NCBI RefSeq assembly: GCF_024300645.1
Contig: NZ_CP101291.1
Coordinates: forward strand, 372,001-436,000
Length of the DNA stretch: 64,000 bases
Reading direction: 5' to 3'
Source of the DNA: Alteromonas sp. LMIT006
GTDB lineage: Bacteria > Pseudomonadota > Gammaproteobacteria > Enterobacterales > Alteromonadaceae
A program made the translations under genes and the position numbers. Position 1 is the first letter of the stretch, and each line of letters begins with the position of its first letter. The notes under the pieces were generated by a model. It saw nothing but the letters and a program-made list of their open reading frames with translations. It was not told the origin of the DNA and ran no database searches. Positions 55,449 through 64,000 of this stretch are shown here, one piece after another.

Positions 55449-58400
55449 TTACTCAGAATCAGTAACAACGATATTTTTCACGATCACTGGTGCATCCCGT
55501 GTATCAACGTACATCAGTAATGAGCTGTAATTATTTGCCGCATCTTGTGCTGGCACAGTTATGGTGTAAGTATTTTCATCAACACCACTCACCGTTATAG
55601 TGCCTGCGTCGAATGCAGGGTTTACATCAGGATATGGAGCTTTTTCAAAACGGAAGCGCACGTCAGCAGGAGTGCCATCACCTGGTATGGCTCCAGTAAA
55701 TGTAATTGTGCCACCCGTTGCAAAATTAAATGGATACAAATCCGCGTTATCGTTTGCGAAACCTGCCCATTCTACTGCTGTAGCAGGAACAGTATAAGTG
55801 TCACCATCTTTTACTGCACCTGAATCTGCAAATGGTTGCATTACAGCAGTTGCAACTGCTTCACCAGCCGCAGGGTTCTCTGACACCACAATATTTGTAA
55901 TTATTACAGGCGTATCACGTGTATCTACATACATCAATAATGAGCTGTAGTTTTCTTCTGCAGGACGAGCTTCTATATTAATTGTATAAGTTGTTGCTGT
56001 TGTCGTACTTACCGAAACAGAACCTGCATCGAACGCAGGATTTACATCAGGGTAAGGTGCGTTTTCGAAACGGAAACGCACGTCAGCCTGAGCCCCACCC
56101 TCAGGTAACGCTGCAGTAAACGTAATGGTACCGCCGTTGGCAAAATTAAATGGGTACAGCTCCGCATTGTCATTTGCAAACCCTGCCCACTCTACTGCGC
56201 TAGTAGGGACGGTGTAAGTATCACCGTCCTTAATTGCACCCGAATCTGCAAAGGGTTGCATTACTGCATTTGCTGCTGTGACCGTCGCTTCAGCTTCTGT
56301 TACTACTATATTGGTAATAGTAACTGGAGCATCACGGGTATCCACATACATCAACAATGAACTGTAGTTTTCATCTGCTGGACGAGCTTCTACCGTAATG
56401 GTATACGAGGTCGGAGTTGATGCATCAACAGTCACGCTACCTGCGTTAAACGCTGGATTGACGTCAGGATAGGGTGCGTTTTCGAAACGGAAACGAACAT
56501 CTGCAGTAGCACCACCCTCTGGGATAGAAGCAGTAAATGTAATTGTACCGCCATTTGCGAAATTGAAGGGATACAAATCAGCATTATCGTTTGCAAATCC
56601 AGCCCAGTCCACTGCCGCTGCAGGAACGGTGTAAGTATCACCGTCCTTCACAGCACCTGAATCCGCAAATGGTTGCATCACAGCCGTAGCAACTTCCTCA
56701 CCAGGCATTGGCGTTTCAGTTACCTCAATATTTGTAATAATCACCGGCGTATCGCGCGTGTCAACATACATTAATAGAGAGCTGTAATTTTCTTCTGCTG
56801 GACGAGCTTCGACATTAATTGTGTACGTTGTCGGAGTCGTAGTACTAACAGAAATTGTACCCGCATCAAATGCAGGGTTTACATCTGGGTAAGGTGCATT
56901 TTCAAAACGGAAACGAACGTCAGCCTGTGCTCCACCTTCAGGTAACGCTGCAGTAAACGTAATGGTACCGCCGTTTGCAAAATTAAATGGATATAACGTT
57001 GCATTGTCATTCGCGAAACCAGCCCACTCTACTGCATCATTTGGAACAGTATAAGTATCGCCGTCTTTCACTGCGCCTGAATCAGCAAATGGTTGCATGA
57101 CCGCATATGGTGAGCTTGAACCACCAGTGTCGCCACCAGTATCACCGCCTGTGTCGCCACCAGCGTCACCACCTGTGTTACCACCGGCTGGTAATTCTAG
57201 GTCGCCAATTTGATATTGAGTCACAACAACATTAGATACATTGACTGGCGCATCACGGTCGTTGAGATACATCAAGAAAGAGCTATATGTATTTTCCGCA
57301 TCTTGTGCTGGAATCTCAATGGTATAGGTTGCTTCTGCACCTGATACAAACACTGGACCCACACCAAATGTTGGATTGACGTCTGGATACGGATTAAATT
57401 CAAACACAAAGCGTACATTCGCACCCGAGCTGCCTTCCGGGGCTGAACCAGTGAAGGTAATTTTGCCGCCGTTAGGGAACTGCAACGGATACATAGTATC
57501 AGTCATGTTTGCAAAACCAGCCCAATCTTCTGCCCCAGTTGGGAACACAAAAGTGCCCTCGGTAACTGACGCGTTACCAAATGCCTCAGTAAACGCCGCT
57601 GGGTCAGTTTCTACATCAGCAGCAACTGCACCTGCTTGACCTTTTTGAGTCACAACGACATCGGTAATGGTTACCGGCGCATCTTGAGTATTTAGATACA
57701 TCAAGAATGAGCTATATGTATTACCCGCATCTTGTGCAGGGAATTCAACTGTATAAGTCGTTAATTCAGTGGTATTTACTGTCACCACGTCTGTGCCAAA
57801 GGTTGGATTCACATCTGGATATGGGTTGAATTCAAAGACATAGCGTACATCAACTGCCACACCACCTTCTGGAATCGCCGCACGGAATGTAACTTTACCG
57901 CCGTTCGGGAATTCCATTGGGTAGATGCTATCATTTAAGTTAGCAAAACCAGCCCATGCCTCAGCCCCTGTGGGGAAGAGATAAGTGTTACCATCTGTGA
58001 TAGACGCATTACCAAACGCTTCGGTAAACGCTGCAGGATCGTAATCCACGTCTGGCGTACCCGCCGAGATGCCTTTTTGCGTAACCACGACATTAGTAAT
58101 GTTTACTGGTGCATCTTGGGTATTAAGGTACAGCAAGAATGATGAATACGTATTCTCTGCATCTTGCGCAGGTAATTCAATTGTATAAGTACGAGCTTCC
58201 GAACCGGATACCGTGACTACATCCGAACCAAAGGTTGGATTGACGTCTGGATATGGGTTAAATTCGAATACGAAACGCACATCTACGTCAGGGCTACCTT
58301 CAGGCACAAATGCCGTGAAGCTAATTGAACCACCATTCGGGAATTGCATTGGGTAAATGCTGTCATTTAAGTTAGCAAAACCAGCCCATGCTTCTGCCCC

Positions 58401-60170
58401 TGTTGGGAAAATAAACGTGTTATCAGTGACCGATGCATTACCGAATGCTTCAGTAAACGCTGCTGGTTCATACACAACATCAGGCGTTCCACCCGTTGCT
58501 GCGCCGTCTAAAATGGCAACATTGTCCATACGGAATACCGCACCAGCACCACGCATCCACTCTGGGAATACCATAATGACATCAAGTGAAGTCAAATCAA
58601 CACCAGCTGCTTGAATGTCAGCAAGTGGGATTTGATATGTTGTCCATTGACCCACACTTGGTGCTGGGCCAAAGTTAGACAACGGCTGTTCCCATGCTCC
58701 TGCATTTCCTTCATCTGCTTCTATTTTAAACATCCAACGTGCGTCAGCATCGGTCGGCTGTGACATGACCTTGACGTCAAATGTTACATAACCACTTTCA
58801 GCCATGGCCAGAGCATTATGTGGCGCCGCAGAAATACCTAATGAAGGATCTTGTGGTAAGAACAAAGAACGCGTAATGAAACCAAATACCGTGCCGTTTG
58901 CACCGCCTGATTCAGATACGGTGAACTCGTAAACATTGCCACGAGCCGCGTCGTCAGCGACCAATGCAGGAGTGGTGCCGCCGCAGCAGTCCCAAGCCAC
59001 CCAGCTTAAGTTTGTTTCATCATCAAAAATAGTAATAGGATCCGGTTCGCCGGCAGAAAGTGTTGGAGAAGGTGCTTTACCTGAAACAAGTTTACCACCA
59101 TCTTCTACTGGCACATTATAACCTGGCGCCGTCGTTTCACAGCCACGACCTGTTTGTGGGTCTGCTGCACATTGATACACGCGAACATAATCAATTTCAT
59201 ATGTTTGACCTGCACCAGTAAACATCGTCGGATCAACACCACCTTCATTGACTGATGACGGCCACGAACCACCTACTGCAAGGTTCAAAATCAAGAAGAA
59301 ATCTTGGTCAAAAGGAGCAGAAGAGTAATCTGTCTCTAATTGACCCGTCGCAATATCATAGAGTTCAGCATACCAACCGCGATGACGTAAACCTGTTACC
59401 TCGCCGCTTGAATTAGTTCGCAACTCAGACTGTCTTTGGGTCGCATACAATACGTCATTGAAGTACCAACGAATTTCACCCTCTTGCCATTCAATTGCAT
59501 AGCGATTGAACGAATCAGCTGGGTTACTTGATGGCGTATGAGCCGCACCAGAAAAATCACTGCTTGGTCCAGCGCCATAATGAATCGTGCCATAGATATT
59601 AGTTTCCTCAGAACCATCGGCACGGTCTGCGCCAAGGTTGACTGCTTCGACAATATCGACTTCACCAGACTTCGGCCAGCCGCCGTATACAGAATCTGTC
59701 GGCATCATCCAAAAGGCAGGCCATGTACCTTGACCTTTTGGCAATTTTGCACGCATCTCAATACGACCGTACTTAAAGTCGCCTTTGTATTGAGTATTTA
59801 GTCGGGCTGAGGTGTAATCATCATCACTATCACCTGTGGCACCTTCATTGAGTTTGGCTACAATTTTTAGTGTGCCGTCAGAGACAAACGAGTTCTCTGC
59901 GGAATCAGTGTAGCACTGAAGTTCTTGGTTGCCGCCGCCGTCACAGTTGACTTCGTGGGACCATTTTTCTGCATCGATGGCATTGCCATCAAATTCGTCT
60001 GCCCAAACTAGCTGCCAATCAGTGACAGGTTGTATTGGATTGACAGTTGTAATATCAGTAACTGTCGCTGAATCACTGGCACTGCCACCACAACCGACAA
60101 GGGTTGCTGCGGCTAAAATCGCTGCGATTCTTGATTTATTCAAGAGTGTTTTCTTCATTGTCATGCCCAT
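55449..60170 (-). CDS. GH16 beta-glucanase (laminarinase-type) lipoprotein with seven tandem C-terminal repeats
   Basis: 1573 residues. Lipobox LVGC (Cys27) marks an outer-membrane-anchored enzyme; ATGs at 60170, 60164 and 60158 are all possible. The GH16 domain spans about 50-340 with GEVDIVE (nucleophile Glu170, acid/base Glu175) and WPAFWMMP, as in endo-beta-1,3-glucanases. Residues about 365-560 form another beta-rich module (AWDCCGGTTPALVADD). Then come seven repeats of about 140 residues: three of type A (AAFTEAFGNASVT) and four of type B (VMQPFADSGAVKDGDTYTVP), separated by a GGDTGGDTGG linker. All share WAGFAN, FNGG-like and PYPDVNP motifs. They are probably carbohydrate-binding modules of a family I do not recognise. 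Confidence 0.92.
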   Translation of the reverse strand: MGMTMKKTLLNKSRIAAILAAATLVGCGGSASDSATVTDITTVNPIQPVTDWQLVWADEFDGNAIDAEKWSHEVNCDGGGNQELQCYTDSAENSFVSDGTLKIVAKLNEGATGDSDDDYTSARLNTQYKGDFKYGRIEMRAKLPKGQGTWPAFWMMPTDSVYGGWPKSGEVDIVEAVNLGADRADGSEETNIYGTIHYGAGPSSDFSGAAHTPSSNPADSFNRYAIEWQEGEIRWYFNDVLYATQRQSELRTNSSGEVTGLRHRGWYAELYDIATGQLETDYSSAPFDQDFFLILNLAVGGSWPSSVNEGGVDPTMFTGAGQTYEIDYVRVYQCAADPQTGRGCETTAPGYNVPVEDGGKLVSGKAPSPTLSAGEPDPITIFDDETNLSWVAWDCCGGTTPALVADDAARGNVYEFTVSESGGANGTVFGFITRSLFLPQDPSLGISAAPHNALAMAESGYVTFDVKVMSQPTDADARWMFKIEADEGNAGAWEQPLSNFGPAPSVGQWTTYQIPLADIQAAGVDLTSLDVIMVFPEWMRGAGAVFRMDNVAILDGAATGGTPDVVYEPAAFTEAFGNASVTDNTFIFPTGAEAWAGFANLNDSIYPMQFPNGGSISFTAFVPEGSPDVDVRFVFEFNPYPDVNPTFGSDVVTVSGSEARTYTIELPAQDAENTYSSFLLYLNTQDAPVNITNVVVTQKGISAGTPDVDYDPAAFTEAFGNASITDGNTYLFPTGAEAWAGFANLNDSIYPMEFPNGGKVTFRAAIPEGGVAVDVRYVFEFNPYPDVNPTFGTDVVTVNTTELTTYTVEFPAQDAGNTYSSFLMYLNTQDAPVTITDVVVTQKGQAGAVAADVETDPAAFTEAFGNASVTEGTFVFPTGAEDWAGFANMTDTMYPLQFPNGGKITFTGSAPEGSSGANVRFVFEFNPYPDVNPTFGVGPVFVSGAEATYTIEIPAQDAENTYSSFLMYLNDRDAPVNVSNVVVTQYQIGDLELPAGGNTGGDAGGDTGGDTGGDTGGSSSPYAVMQPFADSGAVKDGDTYTVPNDAVEWAGFANDNATLYPFNFANGGTITFTAALPEGGAQADVRFRFENAPYPDVNPAFDAGTISVSTTTPTTYTINVEARPAEENYSSLLMYVDTRDTPVIITNIEVTETPMPGEEVATAVMQPFADSGAVKDGDTYTVPAAAVDWAGFANDNADLYPFNFANGGTITFTASIPEGGATADVRFRFENAPYPDVNPAFNAGSVTVDASTPTSYTITVEARPADENYSSLLMYVDTRDAPVTITNIVVTEAEATVTAANAVMQPFADSGAIKDGDTYTVPTSAVEWAGFANDNAELYPFNFANGGTITFTAALPEGGAQADVRFRFENAPYPDVNPAFDAGSVSVSTTTATTYTINIEARPAEENYSSLLMYVDTRDTPVIITNIVVSENPAAGEAVATAVMQPFADSGAVKDGDTYTVPATAVEWAGFANDNADLYPFNFATGGTITFTGAIPGDGTPADVRFRFEKAPYPDVNPAFDAGTITVSGVDENTYTITVPAQDAANNYSSLLMYVDTRDAPVIVKNIVVTDSE
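55452..58478 (-). repeat. Seven tandem ~420-bp coding repeats in the GH16 gene
   Basis: Type B units lie at about 55452-55855, 55856-56275, 56276-56695 and 56696-57112; a Gly/Asp-Thr linker at 57113-57190; type A units at about 57191-57615, 57616-58050 and 58051-58478. Boundaries are approximate. Within a type, long runs of DNA are near-identical, for example around the PYPDVNPAF codons, which indicates recent duplication or gene conversion. Confidence 0.9.
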
Positions 60171-60202
60171 TACAAACAGTGGTTGTTTTTGTGCTTCGAA
60201 AT

Positions 60203-60216
60203 TGTAAGCGCTTTCA
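60203..60216. promoter_or_regulatory. LacI-type operator 1 ahead of GH16
   Basis: TGTAAGCGCTTTCA, 33 bases ahead of the GH16 start codon. Same 14-bp form as the site at 48261. Confidence 0.85.
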
Positions 60217-60250
60217 TTAATTATGCAAAAAATAAGCGAATAATCAAAAA

Positions 60251-60264
60251 TGTAAGCGCTTCCA
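60251..60264. promoter_or_regulatory. LacI-type operator 2 ahead of GH16
   Basis: TGTAAGCGCTTCCA, 48 bases (centre to centre) from operator 1, upstream of the GH16-receptor operon. Paired sites would allow cooperative or looped repression. Confidence 0.82.
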
Positions 60265-60441
60265 CCCTCGGATTATAACCTTGTGAGTGTAAAGGTCAAG
60301 GTGCAATGTTAAAAAAAAGTAACAACATTATGACGAAAAAGTGTGCGCACTCTAATCATTAACAAGCTCTTAACCCCTTCTCTTGTCATTTGTAAGGCCT
60401 TCCTTCATACTGAATAAAATTATGTATGAACAAGCTATCAC

Positions 60442-60681
60442 GTGACACAACAACAACCCAACAACCCTCTTCATGGCATAAAGCTGGAACAAATAGTGAC
60501 TGAACTACAGGCCCATTACGGCTGGTCTCCTCTGTATGCCCGAATCCGCATCAACTGTTTTAGCAAAGACCCTTCGATCAAATCGTCACTGAAGTTTTTG
60601 CGACGCACTCCTTGGGCGAGGGATAAAGTGGAAGCCTTGTATCTCGAGACATTCTTTGGTGACAAAAAAGGGAGCGTTTAG
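60442..60681 (+). CDS. VF530-family (DUF2132) small DNA-binding protein
   Basis: 79 residues, starting at GTG (60442) without a clear [22 protein letters not shown] and [20 protein letters not shown] are the conserved core of the VF530 family (PF09905), whose Vibrio fischeri structure suggested DNA binding. Its stop codon lies in the loop of the terminator shared with gnd. Physiological role unknown. Confidence 0.88.
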   Translation: MTQQQPNNPLHGIKLEQIVTELQAHYGWSPLYARIRINCFSKDPSIKSSLKFLRRTPWARDKVEALYLETFFGDKKGSV

Positions 60682-60690
60682 CTCCCTTTT
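60666..60690. terminator. Shared bidirectional terminator overlapping the VF530 stop
   Basis: AAAAGGGAGC (60666-60675), loop gttta, GCTCCCTTTT (60681-60690). The loop contains the VF530 stop TAG, and the gnd stop lies only four bases beyond the stem, so one hairpin ends both convergent genes. Confidence 0.9.
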
Positions 60691-60693
60691 GTT

Positions 60694-62166
60694 TTACACA
60701 TCGTAAGTCGTTGAGGCAGTATCGCCACCGCGTCCTGTCCAATTGGTATGGTGGAATTCACCACGAGGACCATCTAAACGCTCATAGGTGTGCGCACCAA
60801 AATAATCGCGTTGTGCTTGTAATAGGTTAGCAGGCAGTCGAGCTGTGCGATACGAATCAAAATAATTCAATGCCGCTGATAAACAAGGCGTCGGAATGCC
60901 TACACTAATCGATTGACCTAACACCTGGCGCAGACCGCTTTGTGCATTCTGCACTGTCTCACTAAAGTAGGGATCAAGCAACAAGTTAGACAATTCGGGA
61001 TTGTTATCATAGGCAACTTTGATGTTGTCTAAGAAGGCCGAGCGAATAATACAACCGCCACGCCACATTAATGCGATGCCACCATAGTTAAGGTGCCAGC
61101 CAAACTCTTTGGCCGCTTCAGTCATCAAATCATAGCCTTGGGCGTATGAAATCATTTTCGCCATCAGCAATGCCTGACGTAAACTTTCTAAAAAGGATTG
61201 TTTGTCGCCAGTAAATTTAGCTTTTGACGGACCAGATAACACCGATGAAGCCGCTACACGTGCATCTTTTTGTGCACTGATACAACGCGCAAATACCGAT
61301 TCAGCGATTAAAGTAAGAGGGATCCCTAACTCCAGCGCCGTCACCCCGGTCCATTTCCCGGTACCTTTTTGGCCAGCCGTGTCGAGGATTTTTTCAACCA
61401 ATGGTGAGCCATCTGTATCTTTATAACGACAAATATCAATACTGATATCAATTAAGTAAGAATCGAGCTCAGTCTTCGACCACTCTTCTAGTACATCAGC
61501 GATTTCGTCTGAATTCAAACCGACCACGTCATGCATAATATGATATGCCTCACAAATCAGCTGCATATCACCATATTCGATTCCGTTGTGCACCATTTTG
61601 ACAAAGTGGCCAGCGCCGTCTTCACCGACCCAGTCACAACATGGCGCTTGCTCCCCCGTTGCAGTATCGGTTACTTTGGCTGAGATATTTTGGAAAATGT
61701 CTTTGACGCTGTGCCACGCCTCTGGGGCACCGCCTGGCATGATTGAAGGACCGGTTAACGCACCTTCTTCACCACCTGAAACGCCAGTACCAATAAAGTG
61801 TAAGCCTTTTTCACGTAAATACTGAGTGCGTCGATTAGTATCTGGATAATGCGTGTTGCCGCCATCAATGATGATGTCACCGGGTTCTAAATGTGGGATG
61901 AGCTTTTCGATAAAATCATCGACTGGTTGGCCAGCTTTGACCATTAGCATGACCTTACGGGGTTTTTCTAACGACGCAACAAACTCAGGTATGTCCTTTG
62001 CACCGCGAATGGTTTTACCTTGAGCTCGACCATTTAGAAACTTTTCCACTTTGTCATAAGAACGGTTAAAGGCGGTGACTGTATAGCCTTTGGATGCCAT
62101 ATTCAGAATGAGATTTTCCCCCATTACAGCCAAACCCACTAAACCAATATCCGACAATGCTTTCAT
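60694..62166 (-). CDS. gnd: 6-phosphogluconate dehydrogenase (decarboxylating)
   Basis: 490 residues from the ATG at 62166 (GGAG seven bases ahead); the frame is open further upstream but family alignment starts at MKALSDIGLVGLAVMGENLI. Other motifs: GTGVSGGEEGALTGPSIMPG, VKMVHNGIEYGDMQLICEAY with the catalytic Lys, and the C-terminal HTNWTGRGGDTASTTYDV. Converts 6-phosphogluconate to ribulose 5-phosphate with NADPH. Same strand as and about 105 bases after the fructokinase gene, so it may share its transcript. Confidence 0.96.
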   Translation of the reverse strand: MKALSDIGLVGLAVMGENLILNMASKGYTVTAFNRSYDKVEKFLNGRAQGKTIRGAKDIPEFVASLEKPRKVMLMVKAGQPVDDFIEKLIPHLEPGDIIIDGGNTHYPDTNRRTQYLREKGLHFIGTGVSGGEEGALTGPSIMPGGAPEAWHSVKDIFQNISAKVTDTATGEQAPCCDWVGEDGAGHFVKMVHNGIEYGDMQLICEAYHIMHDVVGLNSDEIADVLEEWSKTELDSYLIDISIDICRYKDTDGSPLVEKILDTAGQKGTGKWTGVTALELGIPLTLIAESVFARCISAQKDARVAASSVLSGPSKAKFTGDKQSFLESLRQALLMAKMISYAQGYDLMTEAAKEFGWHLNYGGIALMWRGGCIIRSAFLDNIKVAYDNNPELSNLLLDPYFSETVQNAQSGLRQVLGQSISVGIPTPCLSAALNYFDSYRTARLPANLLQAQRDYFGAHTYERLDGPRGEFHHTNWTGRGGDTASTTYDV

Positions 62167-62270
62167 GCATGTGCTCCAAACAAATGAAAAAGGAATAAAA
62201 AGATGCGTAATTATGACGTAATCACGCACCTAACACAAACAAATCGAATACTGGGTATAGGTTCTCTGAA

Positions 62271-63245
62271 TCAGCTGGCTGTTTTTTCAACAAATACAGT
62301 TGAATTCACTTGTTCGAGAGTCGGAAGTGCGGTCATGGCACCAAGTTTGGAGCACACAAGACCACCTACTTTTGACGCAAATTGCACATAACTGGTTAAA
62401 TGTTCCTTATCGGTATGCCACCCCTGTACCGCAACTTGATACAGTATCGCGCCAATGAAAGCGTCTCCGGCACCTGTCGTATCTTGAACATCAATCTGAT
62501 ATGGCGGGATAATAAAATGCTCTTCATGAGTAGCGACATAACATCCTTTCGCGCCTAATGTTACAAATATCACCTCCGGACCTTTGTCTAATAGTTGCTG
62601 AGCACCCTGTTCAATATCCTTTTGACCGGTGAGCAACTCAAGCTCCTCATCACTGACTTTAACCACATTGGCTTTTTCAATGAACGGTTGGCAGTGCGCA
62701 ACAAATTCTTTTTCATGTCCAGCCCAAAACGCATCCCGATAGTTCGGATCAAAACTAATAAAATTCCCTTTATCTTTGACGCTGTCTAATACAATGCGAT
62801 AGGTTTCTTTGAGTGCACCTGGTAAAAAACAAGTCGCCGCCCCAAAGTGATACAAACCACCGCGATTGATCATATCCAGCAACTCATCGTTAAGTTGCAG
62901 ATCAGCATCAGCACCTCGATTGAACACAAAATCGCGTTCGCCGTCTTCAGCTAAGGCAACAAATGCGAGCGTTGTCGGTCGGTCTGAACGTTGCAACAAA
63001 TCAGTATCTACCCCGAATTGAGTAATGTAATCAGCCAAAAAATTGCCAAAAGGGTCCGTTCCCACAGCTCCGACAAAATGCGCATTACCACCGAGACGCG
63101 CTGCCGCTGCAGCAACGTTAGCAGGGGCTCCGCCTGGTTTTTTTAAAAAATTCTCACCTATGGATAAGTCTGTCCCTTTGTCGGTACACACAAAATCAAT
63201 CAGTAACTCGCCAATACAGTAAATTGCTTTCACTTTTTTATTCAC
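62271..63245 (-). CDS. Fructokinase-type PfkB sugar kinase
   Basis: 324 residues. PfkB signatures: KKPGGAPANVAAAAARLGGN near residue 35 and DTTGAGDAFIGAILYQ with the catalytic Asp near residue 240, plus GADADLQLNDELL and the VKVSDEELELLTG segment. It phosphorylates fructose or a related hexose. A perfect 18-bp palindrome lies 55 bases upstream. No transporter or hydrolase for sucrose or fructose is adjacent in the window. Confidence 0.88.
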   Translation of the reverse strand: MNKKVKAIYCIGELLIDFVCTDKGTDLSIGENFLKKPGGAPANVAAAAARLGGNAHFVGAVGTDPFGNFLADYITQFGVDTDLLQRSDRPTTLAFVALAEDGERDFVFNRGADADLQLNDELLDMINRGGLYHFGAATCFLPGALKETYRIVLDSVKDKGNFISFDPNYRDAFWAGHEKEFVAHCQPFIEKANVVKVSDEELELLTGQKDIEQGAQQLLDKGPEVIFVTLGAKGCYVATHEEHFIIPPYQIDVQDTTGAGDAFIGAILYQVAVQGWHTDKEHLTSYVQFASKVGGLVCSKLGAMTALPTLEQVNSTVFVEKTAS

Positions 63246-63300
63246 TCAAAATTGAACACACGATGTTAAACTAACAATTATTTTACACAGTTACAAGCAA

Positions 63301-63318
63301 AACTTAATCGATTAAGTT
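63301..63318. promoter_or_regulatory. Perfect 18-bp palindrome between fructokinase and AlkC-like genes
   Basis: AACTTAATCGATTAAGTT is a perfect inverted repeat with a central CG, the usual form of LacI-family operators. It differs from the TGWAAGCGCTTNCA sites, so another regulator is implied. It lies 55 bases ahead of the fructokinase start and 17 bases ahead of the divergent gene. Confidence 0.65.
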
Positions 63319-63334
63319 ACTTTGAGAATTTACT

Positions 63335-64000
63335 ATGCCAAAGTCTTTCAAACAACACTATAACCATCAATCCATTACGGCTCTTGGCAAAACAATAACC
63401 GCGAATTATCCTGATTTCCCACTTGAAAATTTTGTCCATGAAGCAAGTCATAACATCGAATCCTTGGAGTTTAAGGCGCGTTCACAACAAATTACTCAAG
63501 CCTTAGTCAACCATTTACCGCACGATTTTGCTGATGCTATTGCGACCTTAATGGCCTCACTGGCGCCCGATTTTGACGCGTTAAGAGTGGATGCAGCGCA
63601 AGCAGGCTGGACTATCCAAGATTTTGCTCCGGAAGGCATTTCTGGTTGGATGATTATGCCATGTGCGGATTTTGTTGCACTCAGAGGAGTAACGGATGCA
63701 CATTTTGCGTTGAGTATGACGGCGCTTGAAGCCATGACCAGCCGATTCAGTGCTGAGTTTGCTATACGGCCTTTTTTACGAGACTTTCCCAAGCGCACTC
63801 TCGCACAATGTTTGCACTGGACTAAGCACTCGAATCAGCATGTTCGACGCCTTGCTTCGGAAGGCACCAGACCGGTTCTACCTTGGGGGATGAAGCTCCC
63901 AGAACTTGGTGCCGATCCAAAGTTAAGCTTACCAATATTGGATGCATTAAAAGACGACCCTAGTGATTATGTACGAAAATCCGTTGCTAACCATCTAAAC
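63335..64000 (+). CDS. DNA alkylation repair protein, AlkC-like (partial, runs off right edge)
   Basis: 222 codons visible and still open. The sequence is helical throughout with HEAT-like repeats (DDPSDYVRKSVANHLN), and HVRRLASEGTRPVLPWG is typical of AlkC/AlkD-type 3-methyladenine DNA glycosylases; I favour AlkC. Start ATG at 63335 has only a weak GAG ahead. It would excise alkylated purines. The C-terminus cannot be assessed. Confidence 0.82.
   Translation, partial: MPKSFKQHYNHQSITALGKTITANYPDFPLENFVHEASHNIESLEFKARSQQITQALVNHLPHDFADAIATLMASLAPDFDALRVDAAQAGWTIQDFAPEGISGWMIMPCADFVALRGVTDAHFALSMTALEAMTSRFSAEFAIRPFLRDFPKRTLAQCLHWTKHSNQHVRRLASEGTRPVLPWGMKLPELGADPKLSLPILDALKDDPSDYVRKSVANHLN

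Noticed and set aside
57113-57190. CRISPR-like or satellite repeat
   Set aside because: The short repeats encode the GGDTGGDTGG linker of the GH16 protein in frame; spacing and coding context exclude a CRISPR array.

Overview
The window is a chromosomal segment from a marine gammaproteobacterium, most likely of the order Alteromonadales (an Alteromonas/Glaciecola-like lineage). This is inferred from the S10 ribosomal protein genes, a laminarin-type glucan utilisation locus with a large TonB receptor, a bacterial voltage-gated cation channel, a TRAP transporter with its own two-component system, a GlyGly-CTERM exoprotease and a ZnuD-like receptor. Coding is dense. I saw no rRNA, tRNA, CRISPR array or insertion sequence.

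Layout. 1-5.1 kb (minus): start of waaA, a YdjM-like membrane protein, an MFS carrier, kynureninase and an exported arylformamidase-like hydrolase that seems to start at ATT. 5.3-6.1 kb: a BacNav-type channel with an unusually acidic selectivity filter. 6.3-12.1 kb (minus): a visibly AT-richer block encoding a one-POTRA Omp85-like protein, EptA, DgkA and an LTA-synthase-family transferase, with two PmrA-type direct repeats. 12.4-17.7 kb: TRAP transporter dctPQM divergent from a Cache histidine kinase and a NarL-type regulator, with an operator-like palindrome between them. 17.9-19.5 kb: fadD. 19.8-25 kb (minus): the S10 operon rpsJ to rpsQ with a recognisable leader attenuator; it stops after rpsQ and is not followed by the spc operon. 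25-27.9 kb: a GAF-containing GspE/PilB ATPase and a HAD phosphatase.

28-31.6 kb is an SOS block. umuDC and yebG diverge, each with a LexA box. Next come a GH108 muramidase and a 3TM holin, with a third near-consensus LexA-like box ahead of them, so this looks like a DNA-damage-induced lysis cassette. 31.6-39.3 kb (plus): glyoxalase, YbaK, a double SnoaL-like protein, an ABC ATPase and FtsX-type permease with His-rich loops, a reprolysin-like GlyGly-CTERM protease and a GST. 39.4-43.2 kb (minus): ZnuD-like receptor with a Zur-like palindrome, an acetyltransferase and two small unknown genes. 43.4-45.4 kb: two-subunit acetate-type Na+ symporter.

45.8-60.3 kb is a beta-1,3-glucan (laminarin-type) locus: LacI regulator, GH1, MFS sugar carrier, GH3 lipoprotein, TonB receptor and a 1573-residue GH16 lipoprotein with seven tandem repeats of about 140 residues. 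Three copies of one LacI-type operator (TGWAAGCGCTTNCA) lie in front of these units and tie them into one regulon. The inferred route is surface hydrolysis by GH16, uptake by the receptor, periplasmic trimming by GH3, glucose uptake by the MFS carrier and cytoplasmic GH1. 60.4-64 kb: a VF530-like protein, gnd, a PfkB fructokinase and the start of an AlkC-like repair gene.
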